64,000 nucleotides of DNA from Clostridia bacterium (lineage in GTDB: Bacteria; Bacillota; Clostridia; Oscillospirales; Acutalibacteraceae). Below the pieces are notes generated by a model that worked only from the letters and a program-made list of their open reading frames with translations, was not told the DNA's origin and searched no databases. The position numbers were made by a program, and so were the translations under genes. This document shows positions 7,609-16,414 of this stretch, one piece after another; position 1 is the first letter of the stretch; each line of letters opens with the position of its first letter. Where the stretch lies: NCBI GenBank assembly GCA_024404115.1, contig JAKSQM010000007.1, forward strand, positions 37,846-101,845. Reading direction: 5' to 3'.

Positions 7609-9833
7609 TGGATTCTCAGCTTGAGGAAGTTTGCGGTATAGTTGAAGAAATAACTTTTCGCAATGCCGAAAATGGATTTTCAGTAATAAGTTTATCTGAC
7701 GACGATGATTATTTCACCGTCGTCGGAGTTTTGCCCGAATTATCCGAGGGAGAGTCTATCAGAGTAAGAGGTGAGTGGGGTTATCACTCAACATTTGGCA
7801 GGCAGTTTAAGGCTCAGCTTTGCGAAAGAAGTATGCCCTCATCCTCTGCTGATTTATTAAAATATTTAAGCTCTGGCGCAATCAAAGGCATAGGCCCTGC
7901 AACAGCTAAAAAAATTATAGAAAAATTTGGCGAAAGGTCATTTGAAATTCTTGAGGATGAGCCTGAAAGACTTGCCGAAATAAAAGGAATTTCTTTGCGT
8001 AAAGCAGAGGATATTTCCAAAATTTTTAAAGAACAGTTTGCCGTAAGGCAGATTATGATAAGCCTTGAAAGATTTGGTATGACACCAAACGAATGCCTTG
8101 AGGCATACAGAATTTACGGCTCAAATGCCGTTGATTTTATTACAACAAATCCTTATATCCTTTGCTCTGATGTTATCGGTGTTGGCTTTGAAAGAGCTGA
8201 TGCAATTGCCGCCGCTCTGCCTGAGCCGCCCGATTCTATTTTCAGAATAAATGCAGGCATAATTCATGTTATAAAACATAATCTTCATAACGGACATACC
8301 TGTATTCCGAGAAAAAAGCTTCTCACCCCAGGCAAAGGACTTCTCAACACGAATGAAGATACAATTGAATCCGCTGTTGATAAACTGATTGAAACAAATC
8401 AGCTTAAAAGCGAAATAATAAACGGCAAAGAGTTTCTGTTTATTCCCAGCATTTATGATGCAGAAAAGAGGGTGGCAGAGCGAATTTTAGTGATGAAAAA
8501 ATTCCCGCCCGCAGGCAGAATAACCACCGTTGAAGATATAGAAAAATTAGAGAAAAACGATAACATAAAGTATGAAGAGAAGCAGAAAGCCGCAATTCTC
8601 ACCGCAATGAATGAGGGTATGCTTATTCTTACAGGCGGACCCGGCACAGGTAAAACCACAACATTAAACGGAATACTCAAGCTTTTTGAAGAAGATGATA
8701 TTGATGTTGCGCTCACTGCGCCCACAGGCAGAGCTGCCAAAAGAATGAGTGAAATCACTGGCAAAGAAGCCAAAACTATTCACCGACTTCTTGAGGTTGA
8801 GTGGGACAAGCACGACAGACCCGTTTTTTCAAGAAATGCAAGAAATCCAATATCTGCAGGTGCAGTTATTGTTGACGAGCTTTCTATGGTTGATGCTTCG
8901 CTTTTCTCAAGTCTGCTTGATGCAATGCCCCTTGGCTGCCGACTTGTAATGGTTGGCGACTCTGACCAGCTCCCTGCCGTTGGCGCAGGCAATGTGCTTC
9001 ACGATTTGATTGATTCGGGCGTAATGCCTGTTGTTGAGCTTAAAGAGGTTTTCCGTCAGGCGATGGAAAGCAGAATTGTTACAAATGCTCACAAGATTGT
9101 TTCGGGTGAAATGCCTGAGCTTAACGATAAAAAGAACGATTTCTTTTTTATGAAAAGAAACACAGCATATGACACCGCAAGAACAGTTGCGGAGCTTTGC
9201 ACTCAGCGACTTCCAAATGCTTACGGCTATTCGCCTGTTAACGATATTCAGGTGCTTTGCCCGTCAAGAAAAGGGGAGTCGGGCACAGTTAATCTTAACA
9301 AGGTGCTTCAAAGCATTATAAATCCTCCAGCGGAGGGAAAAGAAGAAGTCGTTTACGGCTCACGAATTTTCCGTGTTGGCGATAAGGTTATGCAGGTTAA
9401 GAATAACTACAATATCGCATGGACAAAAGATGACGAAGAGGGTACAGGCGTATTTAACGGCGATATCGGCATAATCAAAAAGATTGATAAGCTGGAATCA
9501 AGCCTTGCCATCTGGTTTGATGATAAAGAGGCTGTTTACAGCTTTGATAATTTGCAGGAACTGGAGCACGCTTATGCCATGACAGTTCACAAAAGTCAGG
9601 GCAATGAGTTTGACGCTGTTGTTATTCCTGTTATGGGTGTTGTTCCTCAGCTTTGCTATAGAAATCTTCTTTACACCGCCGTTACAAGAGCCAAAAAGCT
9701 TATGGTTATGGTGGGCAGTGAAAAGCAGATTAAAGATATGGTGGATAATAACACCAGAATGTTAAGATATTCCGCATTAAAGCATTTTTTAACAGAGGAA
9801 TGTGAAGATGAAAATCAATCAAAACTCTTTTAA
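7608..9833 (+). CDS. recD2: RecD2-type ATP-dependent DNA helicase
   Basis: A 741-residue superfamily 1B 5'-3' helicase of the RecD2/TraA-like group. The N-terminal OB-like domain (1-75) is followed by helix-hairpin-helix repeats ('IKGIGPATAKKI', 'IKGISLRKAEDI'), then the motor: Walker A 'GGPGTGKTTT' (about residue 344), 'VDELSMVD', 'GDSDQLPAVG' and the C-terminal 'MTVHKSQGNEFD'. The extended N-terminal region separates RecD2 from the RecBCD subunit RecD. It acts in DNA repair and recombination. It is coupled to the small membrane protein upstream and overlaps comF downstream. Confidence 0.95.
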   Translation: MDSQLEEVCGIVEEITFRNAENGFSVISLSDDDDYFTVVGVLPELSEGESIRVRGEWGYHSTFGRQFKAQLCERSMPSSSADLLKYLSSGAIKGIGPATAKKIIEKFGERSFEILEDEPERLAEIKGISLRKAEDISKIFKEQFAVRQIMISLERFGMTPNECLEAYRIYGSNAVDFITTNPYILCSDVIGVGFERADAIAAALPEPPDSIFRINAGIIHVIKHNLHNGHTCIPRKKLLTPGKGLLNTNEDTIESAVDKLIETNQLKSEIINGKEFLFIPSIYDAEKRVAERILVMKKFPPAGRITTVEDIEKLEKNDNIKYEEKQKAAILTAMNEGMLILTGGPGTGKTTTLNGILKLFEEDDIDVALTAPTGRAAKRMSEITGKEAKTIHRLLEVEWDKHDRPVFSRNARNPISAGAVIVDELSMVDASLFSSLLDAMPLGCRLVMVGDSDQLPAVGAGNVLHDLIDSGVMPVVELKEVFRQAMESRIVTNAHKIVSGEMPELNDKKNDFFFMKRNTAYDTARTVAELCTQRLPNAYGYSPVNDIQVLCPSRKGESGTVNLNKVLQSIINPPAEGKEEVVYGSRIFRVGDKVMQVKNNYNIAWTKDDEEGTGVFNGDIGIIKKIDKLESSLAIWFDDKEAVYSFDNLQELEHAYAMTVHKSQGNEFDAVVIPVMGVVPQLCYRNLLYTAVTRAKKLMVMVGSEKQIKDMVDNNTRMLRYSALKHFLTEECEDENQSKLF

Positions 9834-10521
9834 AGCTGTCAGAGCCTTGCTTTTCCCAAAGAAGTGTATTTTCTGCGGTGAGCTGATATTTGAATCAGAT
9901 AAAAACACTTGTCAGAAATGCACAGAAACGCTTCCGTATGTCAAAGGCAAAATCTGCTATAAATGCGGATGCGAAAAGCACGATTGCTCCTGCACATCAA
10001 CAATCTGCTATTATGATAAGGTGGTAGCTCCGCTTTATTATGAAAACAGCGTGAGAGATTGTATTCACAAAATGAAGTTTGGCAGCAGAGAGAAATATGC
10101 TTCGAGCCTTGCAGAGTATATGTATGATGTTATGAACGAGCGTCTGACAAACGAAAAGTTTGATTTTATCGCATATGTTCCTCTTTATGAATCTGATTAT
10201 AAAATAAGAGGATATAACCAAAGCCGAATAATGGCGGATGTTATTTCAGAAAAAACAGGTATTCCCATTAAAGCAGGCTTGATTAAGAAAATTTACAGAA
10301 CAGATAAGCAATCCCGCCAGTCCTCAGTCAGAAGAAGCGGAAATGTAATGGGTGCATTTGATGTTAAAGAGGATGTCAGCGGTGCATCCGTGTTGCTTAT
10401 AGACGATATAAAGACCTCTGGCTCAACATTAAGCGAGTGTGGCAAAATGCTCTATCTTATGGGTGCAGAGAATGTATGCTGCCTTTGTTCGGCAGTTGTA
10501 AAACACAAAGACAAGGGGTGA
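9808..10521 (+). CDS. comFC: ComF-family phosphoribosyltransferase-like protein
   Basis: A 237-residue protein with an N-terminal double zinc ribbon ('CIFC', 'CQKC', 'CYKC', 'CSC') and a C-terminal type I phosphoribosyltransferase domain with the PRPP loop 'VLLIDDIKTSGST'. The family includes ComFC/GntX, linked to DNA uptake, where it works with the helicase ComFA. No comFA is seen here, and RecD2 overlaps the 5' end by 26 nt. ATG 9808 is chosen over GTG 9802 because GAGG sits 8 nt upstream. Confidence 0.88.
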   Translation: MKINQNSFKAVRALLFPKKCIFCGELIFESDKNTCQKCTETLPYVKGKICYKCGCEKHDCSCTSTICYYDKVVAPLYYENSVRDCIHKMKFGSREKYASSLAEYMYDVMNERLTNEKFDFIAYVPLYESDYKIRGYNQSRIMADVISEKTGIPIKAGLIKKIYRTDKQSRQSSVRRSGNVMGAFDVKEDVSGASVLLIDDIKTSGSTLSECGKMLYLMGAENVCCLCSAVVKHKDKG

Positions 10522-10525
10522 TTTT

Positions 10526-11560
10526 ATGATAGGCACAAGTATTTGCTTTGACCCGGGCACAAGTAATATGACACTTTGGGTTGACGGCAAAGGTATTGTT
10601 ACATCAGAGCCGTCTGTAATTGCGTATGATGCGCAGACGGGCAAAATCAGCGCTATCGGTAAAAAAGCCTATGAAATGACAGGAAGAAATTCCGATTGGA
10701 TAGATATTGTAAGACCAATTAAAGACGGAAGCTTTTTTGACTTGCAGACAGTGCAGAGCGTTCTCAGCTTTTATATTCAAAAGCTTTGTGGCAATAAGGT
10801 TCTTAAACCAAACATACTTGTAAGCATCCCTTGCAGTGCAAACACTGTTGATAAAAGAACGGTTATCGACCTTGCAACATCATCAGGTGCGGCAAGAGCC
10901 TGCGCCGTTGATGAAACACTTGCGGCGGCTGTTGGTGCAGGCGTTGATGTCAACAGCTATAAAGGCACTCTTATTGTTGATATTGGCGGTGGAATAACAG
11001 ATATTTCAGTTATCGCAAAAGGTCTTGTCTGTGTTTCAAGTTCAATTAAAATCGCTGGCAACACTTTTGATGATGCAATTATCAGCTTTGCTAAAAAAGA
11101 AAAAGAGCTGATTATCGGCAAAATTACCGCCGAAAACCTTAAAAAAGAGCTTGGCTGTACCAGCTTCCTTGAAGCGGAAATTGCAATGCGTACAGTTGGC
11201 AAGGATATTCTTACAGGACTTCCAAAAGAAACCGAAATCACTTCAGTAGATGTGTTTATGAGTATCCGTGAGCATCTTGAAAGTATCGCCGAAGAAATAA
11301 GACTTCTGCTTGAAAAAACGCCACCTGAGCTTTCTGCTGATATTTTTGAAAACGGCTTGATTATCACAGGCGGCAGCGCAAAGCTGAAAGGCATAGATAA
11401 ATTCCTTGAATACAGAACGGGCGTGCCTGCAAGAATTGCAGATGAACCCGAAACCTGCGTTATCAGAGGTCTTGCAAAGCTTTCAAAGGCAAAGAAGCTC
11501 CTTGAAAGAAACGCCTGCTTCTATAAAACAAGGCAAGAGTTGGGCTATGACGAATATTGA
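10526..11560 (+). CDS. MreB-family actin-like protein
   Basis: A 344-residue actin-fold protein close to MreB/Mbl in length. The phosphate-1 motif ('CFDPGTSNMTLWVDGKG'), the phosphate-2 motif ('IVDIGGGITDISVI'), the adenosine motif ('IITGGSAKLKG') and the 'EPSVIAYD' segment are all present. MreB forms membrane-bound filaments that place wall synthesis. The sequence is more divergent than a typical MreB (GTSN for GTAN, ITD for TTE), and the usual mreC/mreD partners are absent: comF and a phosphoesterase flank it. It may be an accessory Mbl/MreBH-type or sporulation paralogue rather than the main cell-shape gene. Confidence 0.85.
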   Translation: MIGTSICFDPGTSNMTLWVDGKGIVTSEPSVIAYDAQTGKISAIGKKAYEMTGRNSDWIDIVRPIKDGSFFDLQTVQSVLSFYIQKLCGNKVLKPNILVSIPCSANTVDKRTVIDLATSSGAARACAVDETLAAAVGAGVDVNSYKGTLIVDIGGGITDISVIAKGLVCVSSSIKIAGNTFDDAIISFAKKEKELIIGKITAENLKKELGCTSFLEAEIAMRTVGKDILTGLPKETEITSVDVFMSIREHLESIAEEIRLLLEKTPPELSADIFENGLIITGGSAKLKGIDKFLEYRTGVPARIADEPETCVIRGLAKLSKAKKLLERNACFYKTRQELGYDEY

Positions 11561-11629
11561 TAATTAAATCGCTTTATACCCGAAAGGGATAAAGATAAAT
11601 GCACCTTTTGGTGTGAAAAGGAGAGTATT

Positions 11630-12709
11630 ATGGAAACTTTAAGAAAGATACTGGCTTATGTTCTGATTATACCTCAGATTATTATTCCTTTCTTCTCAGG
11701 TTGGCTTATACCAAATAAGAGCGCAAAATTTGAGAAATGGAATGAGAATCAGAAATTTGAGCGCAGTTATGCAGCTGAACTTAAAAAAGAAAAAGGCAAG
11801 GATTTTGTTATCCTTAATCTTACAGATGTTCAGCTGAGCGACAATGAAGCATATGGCAAATATGGCGAAATGGCAAAGGCTGTTATTGATGAGCTTGTTG
11901 AAGAAACTCAGCCTGACCTTATTACAGTAACAGGTGATAACGGCGGCGGTTGCTATTCATATATTTCCCTCAGCAATTGGCTTGACAGCTACGATATTCC
12001 ATGGGCACTTGTTATGGGCAACCATGACGGAGCTGGTGCTCCAAACGAAACATGGTGTTCCCGTGCAGTTGCCTGCTCTAAAAACGGACTTTTCAAAATG
12101 GGTCCCAAGAGTATGGGATACGGCAATTACATCATCAATATTACAGAGGATGATAAAATTATCCACACTCTGTTTATGATGGATACTCACTCTGGTGCAT
12201 CTGCTGGCGGTATAAACGCAGATCCCGATAATGTAGGCTATGACCATTTCTGGGAGCCTCAGCTTGCATGGTATAAGTGGGCAGTAAACGGTATCAGCGA
12301 AATCAACGGCGGTGTTGTTGAAAGCACAGTGTTTATGCACATCCCTGTATATGAGTATCGCCTTGCATGGGCTTCTCATTATGACACAGCAACAAACAGC
12401 TATAAGCCCGAATATGCAGAGGATGACTTTGGCGTAAACCACGAGGGCATCTGCTCACCCGAAAAGAGCAACGGCTTCTTTGACCTTTGCAAAGAGCTTG
12501 GCAGCACAAAGAATATGATTTGCGGTCATGACCATGTAAACTGTTCATCAATTCTTTATGAGGGAATCTGCCTTTCATACGGTGTTAAGACTGGCGCAGG
12601 CTGCTACTGGGAGCCTGAAATGAGCGGCGGCACAACAATCACAATCAGTGATGACGGCAGTGCAACAGTTCAGCATCATTTCATTGATAAGTCAGATTAT
12701 CTTAACTAA
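11630..12709 (+). CDS. membrane-anchored calcineurin-like metallophosphoesterase
   Basis: A 359-residue protein with an N-terminal hydrophobic anchor (about residues 7-26) and a calcineurin-type phosphoesterase domain. Metal ligands are visible in 'LNLTDVQLSD', 'VTGDNGG', 'MGNHDG', 'FMHIPVYEY' and 'ICGHDHVN', in the right order. It likely hydrolyses a phosphoester outside the membrane. The Asp-x-Gln in place of the usual Asp-x-His in the first motif marks the subgroup related to purple acid phosphatase-like proteins. A bidirectional terminator follows. Confidence 0.85.
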   Translation: METLRKILAYVLIIPQIIIPFFSGWLIPNKSAKFEKWNENQKFERSYAAELKKEKGKDFVILNLTDVQLSDNEAYGKYGEMAKAVIDELVEETQPDLITVTGDNGGGCYSYISLSNWLDSYDIPWALVMGNHDGAGAPNETWCSRAVACSKNGLFKMGPKSMGYGNYIINITEDDKIIHTLFMMDTHSGASAGGINADPDNVGYDHFWEPQLAWYKWAVNGISEINGGVVESTVFMHIPVYEYRLAWASHYDTATNSYKPEYAEDDFGVNHEGICSPEKSNGFFDLCKELGSTKNMICGHDHVNCSSILYEGICLSYGVKTGAGCYWEPEMSGGTTITISDDGSATVQHHFIDKSDYLN

Positions 12710-12723
12710 AACATATAAAAAAG

Positions 12724-12757
12724 AAATTCGCAGATTTTGAAGTCTGCGAATTTTTTT
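12724..12757. terminator. bidirectional rho-independent terminator
   Basis: An 11-bp stem (AAATTCGCAGA with TCTGCGAATTT) has T-runs on both strands and lies between two convergent genes, so it can end both transcripts. Confidence 0.8.
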
Positions 12758-12765
12758 ATGCCCAA

Positions 12766-13485
12766 TTATGAATATTTTTTGATGAAGTTTATAACAGGTG
12801 TCGGGTCATCAAGTCCGTGCGGATGATGGTCGCAACCCTCTTTAATATAAACCTCAAGGGGAATGTTATTTTTTTCATAAATCTCTTTAATGAAAATTCC
12901 GTTTTCATCAAAGGGAACAATCGTGTCGCTGTCGCCTGCAACAATAATTGCAGGAATCCTGTTTTCTGCAAGCTTTGGCAGATTGTCAAGCGGCATATCT
13001 CTGTAAGCCAAAAGCTGCGGAATACCAGCCAAACCAAGAGCTTCTATAATCTCTTCATGGTTTTCGTTAAAGCGAACAGATTTATAAAATCCGCATGGGC
13101 AGCTCATGTAATTCACAACAGGAGCATCAAGATAAATGCAGGCAATTTTTTCTGGGTATCTTGCGGCAAGCTTAACGGCAAAAATTCCACCGCAGCTCAT
13201 GCCAACAGGCACACACTTTTTCTTAATAGAATATTTTTCTGTAACATAGTCAATAAACCTTGCTTTTCTGTCAACATCCTCGTCAATTCCCCAGCGATTT
13301 TTGTTTTTAATAAATCCTAAATAATTGCCCTCTTCAAGAAGCTTTATTTCTGTTTCTGGGAAAGCGTTAAAATATTCTGTCTTTAAAATAAACAGAGCGT
13401 TTTCATTTTTTATGTTTGGCAAAATGACTTTTGCAGGCTGACCCTCAAAGTCAAATTCAATAATTTCAAATCCATTCCAAAGCAT
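12766..13485 (-). CDS. alpha/beta hydrolase
   Basis: A 239-residue soluble alpha/beta hydrolase. The nucleophile elbow is 'GMSCGG', with Asp in 'AGDSDTIVPF' and His in 'CDHHPHG' completing the triad. The Cys inside the elbow and the His-Pro-His C-terminus recall sugar-ester and polysaccharide-related hydrolases. The substrate is unknown. AAGGTG precedes the ATG. It follows the SGNH hydrolase gene by 13 nt, so two esterase-type enzymes are made together, possibly for deacetylating plant polysaccharides; that role is inference. Confidence 0.8.
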   Translation of the reverse strand: MLWNGFEIIEFDFEGQPAKVILPNIKNENALFILKTEYFNAFPETEIKLLEEGNYLGFIKNKNRWGIDEDVDRKARFIDYVTEKYSIKKKCVPVGMSCGGIFAVKLAARYPEKIACIYLDAPVVNYMSCPCGFYKSVRFNENHEEIIEALGLAGIPQLLAYRDMPLDNLPKLAENRIPAIIVAGDSDTIVPFDENGIFIKEIYEKNNIPLEVYIKEGCDHHPHGLDDPTPVINFIKKYS

Positions 13486-13498
13486 ATTATCACCTTTA

Positions 13499-14596
13499 TT
13501 ATAAAAATTTCTTTAAATAATCAGAGAGCTTTTCGCCCCAGATTTTATGACCTGTTTCATTTGGGTGAGGTCCGTAAAGGGACATCTGTGGAGTATCTCC
13601 ACCAACAGATAAAAACTGAACTGTGTCAAAAAGTCCGTCAACCTCTTTGTAAAGAACAGTGCTAATGTATTCGTTTACCTGAAGCCATGTGGCAGTGTTC
13701 TTCTCGTCATAGTCAAACGGAGGAACGGTCTGCAAAATAACAGTAATTCCTTTTTCTTTAAGCTTTTTAACAATAGTGCTAAGGCTTTGCTTTATCTGCT
13801 CCACTGTGAAGCCTTGAAGAATATCGTTAACGCCAAAGCAGACTGTGATTATATCTGTATTTTTCGCCTTATCAAGCCACGCTCCGTCAGTTGCCGCATC
13901 GTTTCCTCTTGCATATCCAATGCCGATGTTCCAGAAAGCGTAATCTTTGCCAAGATTTTCTGCAACAAATGCGGAGTAGTGGAGATATTTATTCTTAGGT
14001 GTTCCGCACCCTTGAGTGATTGAATCGCCAATAAAAGTTATTCTTTTCTGCACTTCTCTGTCGCAGCCAATCATTGCAGGCAGCGGCATTTTAACATTTG
14101 GAATCCATTTGTCATTTTCTTTTCTGAAAACAGGGAGCAGCGTTTCTTCATGATAAGGGATCATCCTGCCGCAAAATTCCATCTCAAAACAGAGAAATTC
14201 ACCTTTTTTAAGGTTCATCTTTATGGGGTCGGTTGCAAAAATTTCCGCAGGTGCAACTGTCTTTTCTATTTTTGAATCAAATGTAAGCTGAATAAAACTG
14301 CTTTCAAGTTCATCATCAACAGGCATTTTTTCGTTTGAACATTCACTGCATTTTGAAACAGCAAGACTTTTTATCTGCCATTCATCAGGCACAACATTGC
14401 ATCTGCAAAGTGAGCCATCACCAAATGTGCTGTCAACAGTGTTGGTGAAAAGGAAAGAATAGTTGTATTCGCCGCCCTCTGTTACCTTAAAAAAGCAACG
14501 GGACGTGAGAATCTCGTCTTTGCTTTCGGGGTAAAAGCAAAGCTGATTCGCTGCCGAGCCTGCACAGTTTGATGTGAAATTTTTATAAAAATCCAT
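13499..14596 (-). CDS. SGNH/GDSL-family esterase
   Basis: A 365-residue protein with an N-terminal beta-rich domain (about 1-185) and a C-terminal SGNH hydrolase domain. The four blocks are visible: 'FIGDSITQG' (Ser), 'NIGIGYARG' (Gly), 'VCFGVNDIL' (Asn) and 'YGPHPNETGH' (His). Two-domain proteins of this shape include carbohydrate esterases that remove acetyl groups. No signal peptide is seen. AAGGAATT precedes the ATG. It is the first gene of a two-gene minus-strand unit with the alpha/beta hydrolase. Confidence 0.82.
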   Translation of the reverse strand: MDFYKNFTSNCAGSAANQLCFYPESKDEILTSRCFFKVTEGGEYNYSFLFTNTVDSTFGDGSLCRCNVVPDEWQIKSLAVSKCSECSNEKMPVDDELESSFIQLTFDSKIEKTVAPAEIFATDPIKMNLKKGEFLCFEMEFCGRMIPYHEETLLPVFRKENDKWIPNVKMPLPAMIGCDREVQKRITFIGDSITQGCGTPKNKYLHYSAFVAENLGKDYAFWNIGIGYARGNDAATDGAWLDKAKNTDIITVCFGVNDILQGFTVEQIKQSLSTIVKKLKEKGITVILQTVPPFDYDEKNTATWLQVNEYISTVLYKEVDGLFDTVQFLSVGGDTPQMSLYGPHPNETGHKIWGEKLSDYLKKFL

Positions 14597-14669
14597 TTAA
14601 ATCACAATTCCTTTAATAAGATTTTTGCTTTAAAAGATTATAACATTTATTTTTATTTTTGCAAAGCTA

Positions 14670-14697
14670 TTGACAAAAATAATTTTGTTGCTATAAT
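14670..14697 (+). promoter_or_regulatory. promoter of the Crp/Fnr regulator gene
   Basis: Perfect TTGACA (14670-14675) and TATAAT (14692-14697) with a 16-nt spacer; the likely transcription start falls within the adjoining palindrome. Confidence 0.8.
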
Positions 14698-14698
14698 T

Positions 14699-14718
14699 AG
14701 TGTATCATTTGATACACT
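14699..14718 (+). promoter_or_regulatory. palindromic operator at the +1 region
   Basis: A perfect inverted repeat, AGTGTATCA-TT-TGATACACT, begins 2 nt after the -10 box and ends 13 nt before the start codon of the Crp/Fnr-family gene. Its position would block initiation, so autorepression is likely. The half-site is related in size to Crp/Fnr operators but is not their classic TGTGA or TTGAT sequence. Confidence 0.7.
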
Positions 14719-14731
14719 TTGAGAGGCTAAT

Positions 14732-15400
14732 ATGACACAATCAGAAGCATTAAATAAGTGCAGTCTTTTTAAAAACACATCTGAAAAGTTAAAAAAGCAG
14801 ATACTTGATGACGATAGAACTGTGTGGCAGACAATCGAAACAGGGCAGTGCATTTTTATCGAAAACAGCGGTGCAGAGCAAAAGCTGTGCATTCTCGCTG
14901 ACGGAGTGCTTACGGTGTTCAGAGAGCATAACGGCAACCGTGTTCTGCTCAATGAAATCAAAGCACCTGGTATCGTTGGTGCGGCGTCGCTTTTTGGTGA
15001 AAGCAGCTTTTATCAGACAACTGTCAAGGCAAAAAAACGCTGTCAGGTTTTGCTTTTACAGCAAAGTCAGATGAATGAGCTGATAAAATCTGACGGTGAA
15101 TTTGCCATGAATTACATCCGCTTTTTGTCAGACAGAATCCGTTTTCTTAATAAAAGAATTGCTTCATTCACTTCTGGCAGTGCCGTTTCAAGGCTTTCTA
15201 TGTATCTTGCAAACCGTCAGATTGACGGAAAATGTGAAATCAGCCGTGCAAGACTTGCCACTGAGCTTGATATAGGGCGTGCTTCGCTTTATCGTGCCCT
15301 TGATACATTAACTCAGCAGGGTATTATTGAAACGGATGGTAAAGTTATAATTATTCTTGATGAAGAAAGATTGATTTCTTTTGGTCAGGATAAAACATAA
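14732..15400 (+). CDS. Crp/Fnr-family transcriptional regulator
   Basis: A 222-residue regulator with an N-terminal cyclic-nucleotide-binding-like beta roll (about 15-120), a dimer helix, and a C-terminal winged helix with the recognition segment 'RARLATELDIGRASLYRALDTL'. The beta roll lacks clear cAMP-contacting residues and the N-terminal Cys cluster of Fnr, so the ligand is unknown. The group resembles those controlling small-molecule uptake in anaerobic clostridia. It is immediately upstream of an ABC importer operon (12-nt gap) and has its own palindrome at 14699-14718, which suggests control of itself and the importer. Confidence 0.88.
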   Translation: MTQSEALNKCSLFKNTSEKLKKQILDDDRTVWQTIETGQCIFIENSGAEQKLCILADGVLTVFREHNGNRVLLNEIKAPGIVGAASLFGESSFYQTTVKAKKRCQVLLLQQSQMNELIKSDGEFAMNYIRFLSDRIRFLNKRIASFTSGSAVSRLSMYLANRQIDGKCEISRARLATELDIGRASLYRALDTLTQQGIIETDGKVIIILDEERLISFGQDKT

Positions 15401-15412
15401 GGAGGATATTTT

Positions 15413-16414
15413 ATGAAAAAAGTATTATCAATTTTCCTTTTAATCGCAATTGTTCTTTCTTTTGCGGCTTGCGGAAAAAAACAGACAAACAACGAAACAC
15501 AGGTTGATTCAACACCTGTAACAACAAGAGTTGCCACCCTCAAAGGCCCCACAGGTATGGGCATGGCAAAGCTTATGGCAGATGATAAAGCAGCAGAAAC
15601 ACACAAGTATGAATTTACACTTTCAGCCGCTCCTGAGGATGTAAAAGCTGGCATACTCAGCGGAAATTTTGACATTGCCGCAATTCCCACAAACCTTGCC
15701 GCAGTTCTTTATAACAAAGCTGGTGCAGATATTTCAGTGCTTGCAGTTAACACTCTCGGTGTTCTCTATGTGCTTGAAAACGGCAATACCATCAACGCTC
15801 TTTCAGACCTCGTTGGCAAAAAAGTTTATGCAACTGGTCAGGGCTCAACTCCCGAATATATCTTTAATTATATCCTTGAAAAGAATGGCATTGATGTTGA
15901 AAAAGATGTTGAGGTTGAGTATCTCACAGAACATTCAGAGCTTGCAACACAGATGACAGCTGGCTCAGTTCAGATTGGCGTTTTGCCTGAGCCAAATGTA
16001 ACAGCTTCAATTGTAGGCTCGCAGACAAAAGAGCTTCGTGTTGCTCTTGATCTTACAAAAGAATGGGAAAAAGCCGCTCCTGGCACAACCGTTATGCAGG
16101 GTTGTATTGTTGTAAATAACTCATTCCTCAAAGAGCATCCCGAAGCAGTTAAAGAGTTTATGGAAGAATACAAAAAATCAGTTGATTTTGTTAATACAAA
16201 TATCCCCGAAGCTGCCCAGCTTTGCGAAGAGGCTGGCATTGTTCCAAAGGCTATGATTGCACAGAAAGCTATTCCAAACTGCAACATCACTTTTGTAACA
16301 GGCGAGGAGCTTAAAACAGGTCTTAACGCATTCTTTAAGGTTCTGTTTGATGCAAACCCCGCTTCTGTTGGCGGAAAGCTTCCTGATGATGCTTTCTATT
16401 ACAACGCAAAATGA
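15413..16414 (+). CDS. ABC importer substrate-binding lipoprotein (NitT/TauT type)
   Basis: A 333-residue lipoprotein: a signal peptide with lipobox 'LSFAAC' (Cys20) precedes a periplasmic-binding-protein fold of the NMT1/NitT-TauT family. Conserved segments such as 'TLKGPTGMGMAKLM', 'FDIAAIPTNLAAVLYN' and 'LAVNTLGVLYVLE' belong to a widespread clostridial type whose ligand is not established. Nitrate, sulfonate or pyrimidine precursors are all bound by relatives. GGAGG precedes the ATG, and the stop overlaps the permease start (ATGA). Confidence 0.88.
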   Translation: MKKVLSIFLLIAIVLSFAACGKKQTNNETQVDSTPVTTRVATLKGPTGMGMAKLMADDKAAETHKYEFTLSAAPEDVKAGILSGNFDIAAIPTNLAAVLYNKAGADISVLAVNTLGVLYVLENGNTINALSDLVGKKVYATGQGSTPEYIFNYILEKNGIDVEKDVEVEYLTEHSELATQMTAGSVQIGVLPEPNVTASIVGSQTKELRVALDLTKEWEKAAPGTTVMQGCIVVNNSFLKEHPEAVKEFMEEYKKSVDFVNTNIPEAAQLCEEAGIVPKAMIAQKAIPNCNITFVTGEELKTGLNAFFKVLFDANPASVGGKLPDDAFYYNAK

